The notes under the pieces are model-generated. The model had not been told where the DNA came from. It worked only from the letters and a program-made list of their open reading frames with translations, and did not search any database. DNA of 64,000 nt from Marinobacter gudaonensis. GTDB taxonomy: Bacteria > Pseudomonadota > Gammaproteobacteria > Pseudomonadales > Oleiphilaceae. This document shows positions 50,728 through 61,189 of the stretch, in pieces. Made by a program: the position numbers and the translations under genes. The first letter of the stretch is position 1; each line of letters starts with the position of its first letter. The stretch is taken from contig NZ_FOYV01000001.1 in NCBI RefSeq assembly GCF_900115175.1, positions 620,001-684,000 on the forward strand, given 5' to 3'.

Positions 50728-53172
50728 TCACGGTATTCTACATTGCTCACGGGCCAGGCCGGGGCTCCCGATCCAGAACGGCGCCTGGTGCCTCATTTCC
50801 TTTATCACCAACCGGTTAGCCTCAATGGTCATGCGTAAACCACCGGAACAGGCGGTATTGATAGCGGAGGCTCCTTTTGCCCGGTATCGGGCCGTCACCG
50901 TTGGGTGCGGATGACCATACCGATGGCGGTAGCCGGCGGTGTAAATCACCCAGTGCGGGCGAATAGTTTCTACCCACGGCTCGGAGGACGAAGTCTTGCT
51001 GCCGTGGTGCGGCGCCACCAGTATCCTGTTGATGGGCCTGGGCCCCACCACCGACCGCTCGGCCATGCCTTGCAGGAATAGACGCTCGATGTCCTCGCTT
51101 ATATCCCCGGGCAGCAGCCATTCGGTGGCCGACGCAGGGTGGAAGATCCGCACCACGCAGGAGGCGTCGTTGCCTTCAACCGGACCACTGGCCTGCCAGA
51201 ATTCGACCTCCAGGTCACCCAGGCTCGCGCGACCAGTCCGGCAGGGCTGCACCAATAAACCCGGCAGGCGGCCCTCTACTTCCGCCACTTCGCCAGCAAT
51301 TACCTGCCCCACCGGTATTTTAGCCGCCAACTCTTCCAGACCGCCGGCATGATCATTATCGGCATGGCTGATCACCAGCGTATCAATGCGTCGGATGCCC
51401 ATGGCCTCAAGATTTGGTAACAGGGTGGATTGCACTGCCGAAAACACGCCTGGTACTGCGGGCCCGGTATCATACAAAAGCACGTGCCGCCCAGACCGGA
51501 CCAACACCGACAGGCCCTGCCCGACGTCCCAAACCCACACCTCCGGCGAGACTGCTTGGTCGTTGCGCTGGGATTGCACAGGCCCCAGTGCCAACCAGGC
51601 CACCACCAATATCGCCCCGACCAGGCGAAACCACCGAAACGGAAGCAGCACAAGAAAGGGAACCAGAACCGCGGCAACGGCCAATTCCCCAGCCGAATGT
51701 TGCATTTCGGGAAACGGCTGTTCGGCCAGCCAGGTCAATCCTCGCCACAGAGCGCCCAACAACCAGTCAAGCAGTGGCAAGAGGACCTGCGCCGCCGGCG
51801 GAAACAGGGCCGTCAGCAATCCTCCGGCAATCAACACCGGCATTACGACAAGAGCCAGCCATGGGATGGCTACAAGATTTGCAATCAGGCCGGCCAGGGG
51901 CTGACTCTGACCAAAGCTGGCAAGGATCGGCCAGAGGCCCGCAAACACGGCCACCTGCGCCACCAGCAAACCCGCCAGCCAGCCGGAACCGCCAAGACGG
52001 GAAGCAAAAGCGGCGATCAGCACCGCAACCGCCATGAAAGACAACCAGAAGCCCTGATCCAGCGGTGAGAAGGGATCCAGCAGCAGAACCACGGCCAGGG
52101 CTAAAAGGAAGGTTCGCCAAACCGGCGCCTGGCGCCCCAGAAGCAGAAGCCAGCCGCCAACGACCACCATCACCAGTGCCCGGCGGGTCGGTACAGTAAA
52201 GCCAGCGGCCAGGGCGTAGGCCAGGCAACTTACCGATACCAGTACGAAGACCAGTTGGCGTTCAAGGTGCTGGTCAAGGCGGCGGGTGGGCATCACCAGG
52301 ACCAGCCGTCTGCCGACAAAGCCGGCGCCAACCGCCACCAACCCGAGGTGCAATCCCGAGATCGCGACCAGATGAATCGTCCCCGTCGCCTTGAGCGTGT
52401 CCCAATGATTGTCCGTCAGATGGCCCCGGTGCCCGGTCAACAGGGAAGCAATCAGGGGAAACTGCCGGGCACCGCCAAATCGGCCCTCCACCCACTCGTT
52501 AAGCTCGAGATGGACTTTCCGATATCGGCAGTTAAGGGAACAGACTACGGAGGGGTTGCTCTGGGCATCTCGCACCGAGCCGGTGGCGCGATAGCCTTTG
52601 CGGAACAGCCAGTCTTCATAGCGGAAGCCCGCCGGATTCAGGTTGCCGTGCGGGCGTTTGAGAACGACTTTCAAGCGCAGCTTGTGGCCGGGGAGGCGTT
52701 CGCCCGCATGTCCATACCAGGCCAGCCTGAGCAGAGCCGGAAGTTGACCTGATGACACCCGGCTCTCGAATCGTCGGGGCAAACCATGCCACTCTGTCAC
52801 ACAGAAACTGAAACGCAGGCTTCGGAAGCTGCCCGACGATGGTATGTCACACAGGTAGCCGGATACCTCCACCGCCTCACCCTCAAGGACCGAAGGCAAT
52901 ACCTCCGACAGCCGGTCCCGTGCGTGCCAGGAGGCCCATCCGAGACCTAGCAGAACGCCCAGCGCCGCTACCGCAAAACGGCGTGCCGTGGCGGACGGCC
53001 ATAACAAAGCCAGTAGGCCCAGCGCCACGATAGTGGCAAGCACGTATTCGGGAGGTGGCAGTATCGACAACCAATACAGTAAGATAACGCCAAAAGAGAA
53101 GGTGATGACACCCAAAACCGCGAGGCCGCCCGCGCCTTCAACGCCAGGCGGACGGTTGATCGTTCCGGACAA
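50728..53172 (-). CDS. comEC: ComEC/Rec2 DNA-internalisation channel protein
   Basis: 814 residues. An N-terminal helix and DUF4131-type region (about 1-210), the polytopic Competence domain (about 230-530) with FHLVAISGLHLGLVAVG-like segment, and a C-terminal metallo-beta-lactamase domain (from about 545) with the zinc motif ISHADNDHAGG. Channel for single-stranded DNA uptake. The start is TTG 53172 with AAGGAGG seven bases upstream. It is the first gene of the block on this strand, as in Pseudomonas (recall). Confidence 0.92.
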   Translation of the reverse strand: MSGTINRPPGVEGAGGLAVLGVITFSFGVILLYWLSILPPPEYVLATIVALGLLALLWPSATARRFAVAALGVLLGLGWASWHARDRLSEVLPSVLEGEAVEVSGYLCDIPSSGSFRSLRFSFCVTEWHGLPRRFESRVSSGQLPALLRLAWYGHAGERLPGHKLRLKVVLKRPHGNLNPAGFRYEDWLFRKGYRATGSVRDAQSNPSVVCSLNCRYRKVHLELNEWVEGRFGGARQFPLIASLLTGHRGHLTDNHWDTLKATGTIHLVAISGLHLGLVAVGAGFVGRRLVLVMPTRRLDQHLERQLVFVLVSVSCLAYALAAGFTVPTRRALVMVVVGGWLLLLGRQAPVWRTFLLALAVVLLLDPFSPLDQGFWLSFMAVAVLIAAFASRLGGSGWLAGLLVAQVAVFAGLWPILASFGQSQPLAGLIANLVAIPWLALVVMPVLIAGGLLTALFPPAAQVLLPLLDWLLGALWRGLTWLAEQPFPEMQHSAGELAVAAVLVPFLVLLPFRWFRLVGAILVVAWLALGPVQSQRNDQAVSPEVWVWDVGQGLSVLVRSGRHVLLYDTGPAVPGVFSAVQSTLLPNLEAMGIRRIDTLVISHADNDHAGGLEELAAKIPVGQVIAGEVAEVEGRLPGLLVQPCRTGRASLGDLEVEFWQASGPVEGNDASCVVRIFHPASATEWLLPGDISEDIERLFLQGMAERSVVGPRPINRILVAPHHGSKTSSSEPWVETIRPHWVIYTAGYRHRYGHPHPTVTARYRAKGASAINTACSGGLRMTIEANRLVIKEMRHQAPFWIGSPGLAREQCRIP

Positions 53173-53253
53173 TCCATGTCCTCCTTTTTGTCACGTTCAC
53201 CGGCAACATCCGATGTGCCGGCCTTACAACCCCATTTAAAGGCAGAACTTCAC

Positions 53254-53799
53254 ATGCCGAAGAAGTTCATGAAACGCTATCTGCCCTCACCGGAGAAAGT
53301 GCAGGCGATGCAATCGCTGAGCTTTCTGGGCGATATCCTTCATGAACCCAACCTCTGGCACATCAATCGTCATAGCGTGGCCCGGGCATTTCTCGTGGGC
53401 ATCTGGTTCTGCTTTATCCCCATGCCCTTCCAGATGCTGGCAGCAGCCGGATTCGCCATCTGGTTCAATGCCAACCTACCCCTGTCCGTGGTGCTGGTGT
53501 GGATCAGCAATCCGGTGACCATGCCACCGATCTTCTACTTCAACTACAAGGTGGGCGCCTGGGCACTGGATCGTCCGTTACTCAGTTTCGAGTTCCAGCT
53601 GTCCTGGTCATGGATCAGCGAGCGCCTGCTCGACATTGGCATTCCCCTGTATCTCGGGTCATTGATTGTTGCAACCGTTTCCGCCTGTCTTGCCTACCTG
53701 ATCATCCAATACCTCTGGCGCCGGAAAATCCGGTCCGACTGGCAGGTGCGGCGGACCAGGCGGCGACAGCGCCGACGGGCGGCCGATCAGATCTCCTGA
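53254..53799 (+). CDS. DUF2062-family membrane protein
   Basis: 181 residues. N-terminal stretch HEPNLWHINRHSVARAFLVGIWFCFIPMPFQML and VWISNPVTMPPIFYFNYKVG are the DUF2062 hallmarks; three to four membrane segments; the basic C-terminus is RRTRRRQRRRAADQIS. Function unknown. ATG 53254 is chosen with AAAGGCAG upstream. Divergent from comEC; the last 13 bases overlap the end of lolD on the other strand. Confidence 0.88.
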   Translation: MPKKFMKRYLPSPEKVQAMQSLSFLGDILHEPNLWHINRHSVARAFLVGIWFCFIPMPFQMLAAAGFAIWFNANLPLSVVLVWISNPVTMPPIFYFNYKVGAWALDRPLLSFEFQLSWSWISERLLDIGIPLYLGSLIVATVSACLAYLIIQYLWRRKIRSDWQVRRTRRRQRRRAADQIS

Positions 53800-54497
53800 A
53801 TCAGGCGCCCCTGCTCAAGCCGCAACACCCTCCCCAGGCTTCGGGCCATCCTCATGTCGTGGGTAACCATCACAAACGCGATGCCAAGCTGGTCCCGCAG
53901 GGATTCGATCAATGCCTGCACGCCCTCACCGGTGTGCTCATCCAGATTGCCGGTGGGCTCATCCATCAGAACGCAGTCCGGCTCATTCACCAGGGCTCTG
54001 GCAATCGCCACCCGCTGGCGCTCGCCACCCGAGAGCTCTCCGGGTTTGTGTGACAAACGTTCAGCGAGCCCCACCTGCCCCAACAAAGTCCTGGCTTTTT
54101 CCCGGGCCTGGACCACTGACATCCCGCCCAGCACACAGGGCATCATGACGTTTTCCAGTGCCGGAAATTCCGGCAACAGATGGTGGAACTGGTATACAAA
54201 TCCCAGATGACGATTCCGGAACCGGGCTCGCGCTGCTTCAGACAGACGGCTCATGTCCTGTCCACAGATGGAAATCTGACCGGACGAAGGCCGGTCCAGG
54301 CCGCCCAGAAGATTGAGCAGCGTGGTCTTGCCGGCACCACTGCTACCCACAATCGCCACCGTTTCCCCAGCCGCCACTTCCAGTGAAATATCGGCAAATA
54401 TGGTCAGTTTTTCCGGCCCTTCGTTATAGGTGCGGGTGACCTGACGGCAGTCAATCACCAGCGGAGCATCGGTCATGGCTGAAGATTCCTTACTCAT
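53787..54497 (-). CDS. lolD: lipoprotein-releasing ABC transporter ATPase LolD
   Basis: 236 residues. Walker A IVGSSGAGKTTLL, ABC signature LSGGERQRVAIARAL, Walker B CVLMDEPTGNLDEHTG, and a LolD-type LGFVYQFHHLLPEFPALENVMMP stretch. Powers removal of lipoproteins from the inner membrane for LolA. ATG 54497 (GGAGG nine bases upstream) overlaps the end of lolC/E; ATG 54476 is an alternative. Confidence 0.95.
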   Translation of the reverse strand: MSKESSAMTDAPLVIDCRQVTRTYNEGPEKLTIFADISLEVAAGETVAIVGSSGAGKTTLLNLLGGLDRPSSGQISICGQDMSRLSEAARARFRNRHLGFVYQFHHLLPEFPALENVMMPCVLGGMSVVQAREKARTLLGQVGLAERLSHKPGELSGGERQRVAIARALVNEPDCVLMDEPTGNLDEHTGEGVQALIESLRDQLGIAFVMVTHDMRMARSLGRVLRLEQGRLIQEI

Positions 54498-55731
54498 AGC
54501 GCAGCGCCTCCGCCGGATCGACCCTTGACGCCCGCCAGGCGGGGTAGATGGTCGCCAGAAGACTCATGGCCAGACCGGCGCCACTGATGATAGCGACGTC
54601 CTGCCATTGCAACTGCGATGGCAGGTAACTGATGAAATACACGTCTGCATTCAGGAACTGGTGACCAAGCACGCCCTCCAGCCACGAGATAAAGGCGCTG
54701 ATATTGATGGCACCAAACACACCCAATGCGGTGCCAATGATGGTGCCGAACACTCCGATCACCGCCCCCTGCACGATAAAGATCCGCATGATCCGGCCCG
54801 GCGTTGCTCCCATTGTGCGCAGGATGGCGATATCGCCCGTTTTGTCAGTGACCACCATCACCAGCGTGGACACGATGTTGAACGCGGCAACGGCCACGAT
54901 GAACATGAGCAGCAAACCGATCATGGTTTTCTCCATGCGAATGGCCTGGAAAAGGTTGCCATGGGTGCGGGTCCAGTCCGATACGTAATACCGGCCTTCC
55001 AGCTCCCGTGCCGCCTCGGTGGCGACCCTCGGCGCCGCGAACAGGTCATCCACCAGAAGACGAACACCCTCCGCCTTGCCGTCGGTACGCATCAGCTTGG
55101 CGGCATCATCCATGTGAATGAGGGTGTAGTTGCCATCCAGCTCCGCGCCAACGCTGAAGATACCCTTCACGGTAAAGCGCTTGAGCCTTGGCAAGACCCC
55201 GGCCGGTGTCACCGAAGCCTCGGGCAACACAACGGTTACGCGATCACCCACCTCCAGACGGAGGCTGGCCGCCATCAGCCGACCAATAATGATGCCGAAC
55301 TCGCCGGAGACCAGGTCATCCAGCCTGCCCTCGGTCATATGGTTCTCGATGATCGAGACCGTCCGCTCCTGCTCGGGCAGAATACCGTTCAGCAGAACGC
55401 CCCGAACATTCCCGCCTCCGGTTACCATGCCCTGGCCCTGGATATAGGGTGCCGCAGCCAGCACTCGGGGATGTGACTCGACCCGGGCATCCAGGGCCTG
55501 CCAATCATCGAGGGGACCCACGCCCTGAATCGTGGCATGGGGCACCATACCCAGAATGCGTTGTTTCAATTCCCGATCGAAGCCGTTCATCACCGACAAT
55601 ACGATGATCAGTACGGCCACGCCCAGCATGAGGCCAATCATGGAGGTCAGGGAAATGAACGAAATAAAGTGATTCCGGCGCTTGGCCGCGGTGTAGCGCA
55701 AGCCGATGTAAAATGATAGTGGTCTGAACAT
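54490..55731 (-). CDS. lipoprotein-releasing ABC transporter permease (LolC/LolE/LolF type)
   Basis: 413 residues. MFRPLSFYIGLRYTAAKRRNHFISFISLTSMIGLMLGVAVLI is the LolC/E N-terminus; a large periplasmic domain (about 50-260) follows; the C-terminal half has three helices with VVTDKTGDIAILRTMGATPGRIM. Works with LolD to release lipoproteins to LolA. It is the only permease gene in the locus, whereas relatives carry lolC and lolE flanking lolD (recall). ATG 55731 fits the family start; longer readings lack similarity. Confidence 0.9.
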   Translation of the reverse strand: MFRPLSFYIGLRYTAAKRRNHFISFISLTSMIGLMLGVAVLIIVLSVMNGFDRELKQRILGMVPHATIQGVGPLDDWQALDARVESHPRVLAAAPYIQGQGMVTGGGNVRGVLLNGILPEQERTVSIIENHMTEGRLDDLVSGEFGIIIGRLMAASLRLEVGDRVTVVLPEASVTPAGVLPRLKRFTVKGIFSVGAELDGNYTLIHMDDAAKLMRTDGKAEGVRLLVDDLFAAPRVATEAARELEGRYYVSDWTRTHGNLFQAIRMEKTMIGLLLMFIVAVAAFNIVSTLVMVVTDKTGDIAILRTMGATPGRIMRIFIVQGAVIGVFGTIIGTALGVFGAINISAFISWLEGVLGHQFLNADVYFISYLPSQLQWQDVAIISGAGLAMSLLATIYPAWRASRVDPAEALRYE

Positions 55732-55879
55732 TGAGCGGTGCCTGTTGCCTACTTCCGGACTGTCATCATCTGTGGATCCCCGAGGTTTCTCTGGCCCGCC
55801 TTGAAGGCGGCGTTCCACCATCGTGGGAAGCTGCTAAACTGTTCTGTACCAATAGAAAATTCAGTCTCCTGGAGCCCAG

Positions 55880-56467
55880 ATGCAGTCATCTGATAATCCC
55901 GGCAAACCGGCCGGCTATGCCGCCGAACGCAGGGACTTTTTTCGCATTGAAGACCGGATCGGCCTGGAGATCCGCAAGCTGGCGCCTGACACCCCGCTGG
56001 ACAGCGACGTTTTCGACGGCGACCACCTCGAGAGCCTGAAAGCCGAATTCAGGCGGCTGGACCAGGACGTTAAGTCCCATCTGGCCAGCCTTGCCGAGCG
56101 GGACCGGCTGCTTACCGGACTGATCAAATCCCTGAACGGCAAGCTGGATACGCTTGCGCGCATTATGGCCTTTGAGCAAAATCCGTTGCAACCGGACGAC
56201 TGGCAGGACGTCACCCTGAGCGAAGGTGGGCTGTCATTTTTCAGCCGCACTCCAGCGTGGCAACCGGGCGACCGGATGGCTGTGCGCATGACCCTCCCTC
56301 CCGACCTGTTCCAACCCCAAGCCATCGCAGAGGTACTCGAGGTTGTGCCCGATGCCTCAGGCGGCACAAGGGTTCATACTGAATTTGTGCATCTGGACGA
56401 CAGTGACCGTCAGCAGATCGCAAGACATGTGATGCGGTGGCAGATTCGGCAACGACAAAAAGGCTAA
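55880..56467 (+). CDS. PilZ-domain protein
   Basis: 195 residues. The PilZ RxxxR motif is R18-D-F-F-R22; the second motif reads T112-L-S-E-G-G117 with Thr in place of Asp/Asn. About 60 mostly helical, charged residues (about 45-105) separate the motifs, an insertion seen in oligomerising PilZ proteins. Likely a cyclic di-GMP receptor, but binding is not certain. Divergent from lolC/E. A PilZ gene at this place is also known in Pseudomonas (recall). Confidence 0.8.
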   Translation: MQSSDNPGKPAGYAAERRDFFRIEDRIGLEIRKLAPDTPLDSDVFDGDHLESLKAEFRRLDQDVKSHLASLAERDRLLTGLIKSLNGKLDTLARIMAFEQNPLQPDDWQDVTLSEGGLSFFSRTPAWQPGDRMAVRMTLPPDLFQPQAIAEVLEVVPDASGGTRVHTEFVHLDDSDRQQIARHVMRWQIRQRQKG

Positions 56468-56562
56468 ACTGGGGAAAAACGGGTGACTTTTGTTAGTCTT
56501 TTTCGGATATTACGCTTTATTCATGTCCCCCAACGGACACCAGCTTTCATGGAGATCCAATA

Positions 56563-56865
56563 ATGAGAAAGTACAGAACCCTTCTTGGCGCGCTCACCGT
56601 CGGCTCTGCACTGATCTTTACACCGGTGGCGTCCGCCCTGGCGGAAGAGGTTCGGGTGCCTGTTGGCAGCCAGGCTGATCGCAAGCAGGCAGACCTGCCG
56701 CGGCACGGCGCCACCCAGGCCTCGGTCCGGGCTGCCTGGGGTGCCCCCATGGAAGTCCAGGGTCCTGTGGGCCAGCCGCCCATCAGCCAGTGGCACTACC
56801 AGACCTTCGTCGTCTACTTCGAGGGCGATCGGGTCATCCACACGGTGCTGAAGCCCAACCGCTGA
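56563..56865 (+). CDS. small exported protein, unknown function
   Basis: 100 residues. A signal peptide ends near ALA (about 26). The mature part has VRAAWGAPMEVQGPVGQPPISQWHYQTFVVYFEGDRVIHTVL, which resembles BamE/SmpA-type small domains (G-x-P ... W-x-Y ... F-x-x-x-x-V), but no lipobox is present. Similar 100-residue proteins occur in Pseudomonas without a tested function (recall). Acts outside the cytoplasm. Confidence 0.65.
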   Translation: MRKYRTLLGALTVGSALIFTPVASALAEEVRVPVGSQADRKQADLPRHGATQASVRAAWGAPMEVQGPVGQPPISQWHYQTFVVYFEGDRVIHTVLKPNR

Positions 56866-56966
56866 ATAGCCCGCGGCGGTGACAGATACAAATTTCAACT
56901 CCCCGGCCCTGACCAGCAGCCAAGTGTTGGTTAGAATGGCGTCTTTTCGATTCAAGGTGCTTTAAA

Positions 56967-58016
56967 GTGACAAGCCCACGACTGTTGCCTGCGGAATGGG
57001 CACCCCAGAGTGCCGTCCTGCTGACCTGGCCGCATCCAGGTACCGATTGGGCCGACTGCCTGGCCGAGGTGGAGCCCGTTTTCGAAGACATAGCGCGCGC
57101 GGTGCTGCGCCACGAACACCTGGTCATCAGTTGTGAACACGTGGTGCGTCTTCAGGCCCTGGAGAGAGACCTGAACCGTTACGCTGAAGAGAACGGATTG
57201 CCGGGCCGGGTCCGCACGGTGCCCGCACCGGCGAACGATACCTGGGCACGGGACCATGGGCCAATCACGGTGACGGACGGTGGCGTTCCGGTACTGCTGG
57301 ATTTCCGGTTCAACGCCTGGGGCGGCAAGTTCCCGTTCGAAAAGGATGATGCTCTCAACAGCCACCTGGCCGGGGCCGGGGTGTTTGGCAAAACGCCCAT
57401 GCAACCGGTGGAATTTGTCCTGGAAGGTGGCTCCATAGAGTCAGACGGTCTGGGCACTCTGCTTACCACCTCCGAATGTCTGCTCACACCCAGTCGCAAC
57501 CCGGCACTGGACAGGACTGCCATAGAGCAATTGCTGTCAGAGGTTCTGGGGGCCGACCGTATCCTCTGGCTGAACCACGGCTACCTCGCCGGCGATGACA
57601 CCGATAGCCACATCGATACCCTGGCGCGGTTCTGCGCACCAGACCACATCTGCTACGTATCCTGCCCCGATGTCGCAGATGAACACTACAGTGCCCTGGC
57701 CGCCATGGAAGAAGAACTTCAGGAATTCCGCCAGGCGGACGGCTCGCTGTACCGGCTGACAGCCCTGCCCTGGCCGGACGCCATCCACGACGACGAAGGC
57801 CACAGACTTCCGGCCACTTACGCGAATTTCCTGATCATCAATGACGCCGTGCTGTTTCCGGTGTACGGAGTGGCGCAGGACGACGAAGCCATCGCCATCA
57901 TGACCGGTATCTTTCCGGACCGGAAAATCGTGCCCATTAACTGTCGCGCCTTGATCCAGCAGCACGGCAGCCTGCACTGTGTCACCATGCAAATTCCCGC
58001 AGGAGTAGTTACCTGA
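56967..58016 (+). CDS. aguA: agmatine deiminase
   Basis: 349 residues. The peptidylarginine-deiminase fold has PAPANDTWARDHGPI, FRFNAWGGKF, EFVLEGGSIESDGLGTLLTTSECLL and the C-terminal catalytic-Cys region QHGSLHCVTMQIP. Converts agmatine to N-carbamoylputrescine plus ammonia. GTG start 56967 with AAGGTG upstream. Its last base overlaps the start of aguB (TGATG), so the two are translationally coupled. Confidence 0.95.
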   Translation: MTSPRLLPAEWAPQSAVLLTWPHPGTDWADCLAEVEPVFEDIARAVLRHEHLVISCEHVVRLQALERDLNRYAEENGLPGRVRTVPAPANDTWARDHGPITVTDGGVPVLLDFRFNAWGGKFPFEKDDALNSHLAGAGVFGKTPMQPVEFVLEGGSIESDGLGTLLTTSECLLTPSRNPALDRTAIEQLLSEVLGADRILWLNHGYLAGDDTDSHIDTLARFCAPDHICYVSCPDVADEHYSALAAMEEELQEFRQADGSLYRLTALPWPDAIHDDEGHRLPATYANFLIINDAVLFPVYGVAQDDEAIAIMTGIFPDRKIVPINCRALIQQHGSLHCVTMQIPAGVVT

Positions 58017-58939
58017 TGAGCCATACTGCAGCCAGCAGCCAGCTTCACATTGCCGCCATCCAGCAGGCCTGCAGCAGCGACAAGGCCGCCAGCCTGGCGG
58101 CCTCCGAGAAACTGGTACGGGAGGCCGCAAAGGGGGGGGCGCAGCTGGTGGTTCTCCAGGAACTGCACGCCACCCTGTATTTCTGCCAGACCGAAGACAC
58201 CTCGGTATTTGAGCTTGCCGAACCAATCCCCGGGCCCACCAGCCAGCGGCTGTCGGACCTGGCGAGAGAGCTGGACATCGTTCTAGTCGGCTCCATATTT
58301 GAACGTCGAATGAACGGCGTGTACCACAACACCGCCGTTGTGTTCGAGAAAGACGGCTCCATCGCCGGGCTCTACCGAAAAATGCACATCCCCGACGACC
58401 CGGGTTTCTACGAAAAATTCTATTTCACACCCGGTGATGCCACCTTCAACGATGGTCACAGCGGCTTCACCCCCATCGATACCTCGGTGGGTCGCCTGGG
58501 CGTACTGGTGTGCTGGGACCAGTGGTACCCGGAAGCCGCCCGGCTGATGGCGCTGGCCGGTGCCGAGATACTGATCTATCCCACCGCCATCGGTTGGGAC
58601 GTAACCGATGATCCCGAGGAACAGGCCCGCCAGCTCGAGGCCTGGGTCACGGTTCAGCGTGGCCACGCCGTGGCCAACAACCTGCCCGTAGTGGCGCCCA
58701 ACCGTGTTGGCATTGAACCCGACCCCTCAAGCCAGAGCGATGGCATCCGCTTCTGGGGCAACAGTTTCATCTGTGGGCCCCAGGGCGAATTCCTGGCCCG
58801 GGGCGATGATCAGTCCGAATGCATCCTGGCCGTAACCGTGGATCGCAACCGCAGTGAATCGATTCGCCGCATCTGGCCGTATTTCAGGGATCGCCGCATC
58901 GATGCATACGGCGATCTTCTGAAACGTGTGAGGGACTGA
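58016..58939 (+). CDS. aguB: N-carbamoylputrescine amidase
   Basis: 307 residues, nitrilase superfamily. The Glu-Lys-Cys triad is visible: Glu in VVLQELHA, Lys in LYRKMHIPDDPGF, Cys in LVCWDQWYPEA. Converts N-carbamoylputrescine to putrescine, CO2 and ammonia, completing the arginine-decarboxylase route to putrescine after AguA. Followed by moxR after seven bases. Confidence 0.96.
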   Translation: MSHTAASSQLHIAAIQQACSSDKAASLAASEKLVREAAKGGAQLVVLQELHATLYFCQTEDTSVFELAEPIPGPTSQRLSDLARELDIVLVGSIFERRMNGVYHNTAVVFEKDGSIAGLYRKMHIPDDPGFYEKFYFTPGDATFNDGHSGFTPIDTSVGRLGVLVCWDQWYPEAARLMALAGAEILIYPTAIGWDVTDDPEEQARQLEAWVTVQRGHAVANNLPVVAPNRVGIEPDPSSQSDGIRFWGNSFICGPQGEFLARGDDQSECILAVTVDRNRSESIRRIWPYFRDRRIDAYGDLLKRVRD

Positions 58940-58946
58940 ACCCGGG

Positions 58947-59858
58947 ATGAAAAAACTGGTAGATACCGTAGTCGATGAACTCAACCAGATACTCCTGGGC
59001 AAGGACCAGCAGGTTCGACTGGCGCTCTGCGGCCTTCTGGCGAAGGGCCACCTTCTGATCGAAGACATTCCGGGGATGGGCAAGACCACGCTTTCCCATG
59101 CCCTGGCCAAGGTCATGGGGCTGAGCTACCAGCGCATCCAGTTCACCAACGACCTCTTGCCCGCCGACGTACTGGGCTACTCCATGTACGAGAAGGAAGC
59201 CGGCAACCTGGTGTTCCACCCGGGGCCAATTTTTGCCCAAGTGGTGTTGGCAGACGAGATCAACCGGGCCTCCCCGCGGACCCAGAGCGCCCTGCTCGAG
59301 GCCATGGAGGAGCGCCAGGTCTCCATTGAGGGGGAAACTCGCCCACTGCCGCAACCGTTCTTCGTGATTGCCACCCAGAACCCGATCGAACAGGGCGGCA
59401 CTTATCCGCTGCCGGAGTCCCAGCTTGACCGGTTCCTGATGCGACTGCGTCTGGGCTACCCCGACCCAAGGGCCGAACGTGAGCTGCTGGAAGGTGAGGA
59501 CCGGCGGGTGATGACCGAAAAGCTTGCCAAACTGCTCAGCCAGGAAGACCTGAAAACGCTACAGGACGCGGTGAGCCGCGTGACTGCCAGCCCCGCCCTG
59601 CTAGATTACGTCCAGCGGCTGCTTGAGCAAAGCCGCAGAGTGCCCGGATTGCTCTATGGCCTTTCTCCACGGGCCGGCCTGGGCCTGCTGCGGGCCGCCA
59701 AAGCCTGGGCATTGATGCAGGGACGGCACCACGTGCTGCCAGATGACATTCAGGCCGTATTCCCGTCCGTCGCCGAACACCGGCTGGAGCAAGGCGAATC
59801 CGGCAAAAGTGCCGAGCGCGTCCGTCAGCTCCTGGCCTCGGTTTCCGTGCTCGAATAA
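58947..59858 (+). CDS. MoxR-family AAA+ ATPase
   Basis: 303 residues. Walker A IEDIPGMGKTTL, Walker B VVLADEINRASPRTQSALLEAMEERQVS, sensor FFVIATQNPIEQGGTYPLPESQLDRFL and a C-terminal helical lid. MoxR proteins act as chaperones with vWA/DUF58 partners, commonly encoded next to them. None is here: the next gene is trxB. It shares a likely transcript with aguAB. Substrate unknown. Confidence 0.9.
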   Translation: MKKLVDTVVDELNQILLGKDQQVRLALCGLLAKGHLLIEDIPGMGKTTLSHALAKVMGLSYQRIQFTNDLLPADVLGYSMYEKEAGNLVFHPGPIFAQVVLADEINRASPRTQSALLEAMEERQVSIEGETRPLPQPFFVIATQNPIEQGGTYPLPESQLDRFLMRLRLGYPDPRAERELLEGEDRRVMTEKLAKLLSQEDLKTLQDAVSRVTASPALLDYVQRLLEQSRRVPGLLYGLSPRAGLGLLRAAKAWALMQGRHHVLPDDIQAVFPSVAEHRLEQGESGKSAERVRQLLASVSVLE

Positions 59859-59892
59859 ACCTAATCCGGTGCTCCCGGGCCTGAGCAAATAG

Positions 59893-60984
<1,092 letters not shown>

Positions 60985-61022
60985 TCTAATCTTTTTGGGA
61001 AGGCACTTCGGAAGCTGATCGA

Positions 61023-61127
61023 GGCCGGGAGGAGCCGCCTTCTAAAACTATGCGGAGCCATGGATGGCGGAGCCAAGCCTACAAGGACGTATTCACGGCG
61101 TGTTTTAGAAGGTGGGTCGTCCCGGTC
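61023..61127. repeat. long hairpin element, copy B (26-nt arms, 53-nt loop)
   Basis: Arms 61023-61048 and 61102-61127 pair at 22 of 26 Watson-Crick positions (two further G-T pairs, two mismatches). The loop 61049-61101 is exactly 53 nt, as in copy A, and matches it at 47 of 53 positions. Arm sequences differ from those of copy A except for the inner AAAC/GTTT. It lies between co-directional trxB and aat. Confidence 0.85.
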
Positions 61128-61189
61128 GCGACTCCCCGGCCCGATAGCATCAAGATCAACGCGAACTCGGCAGTAAAAACCGGAGAAGG

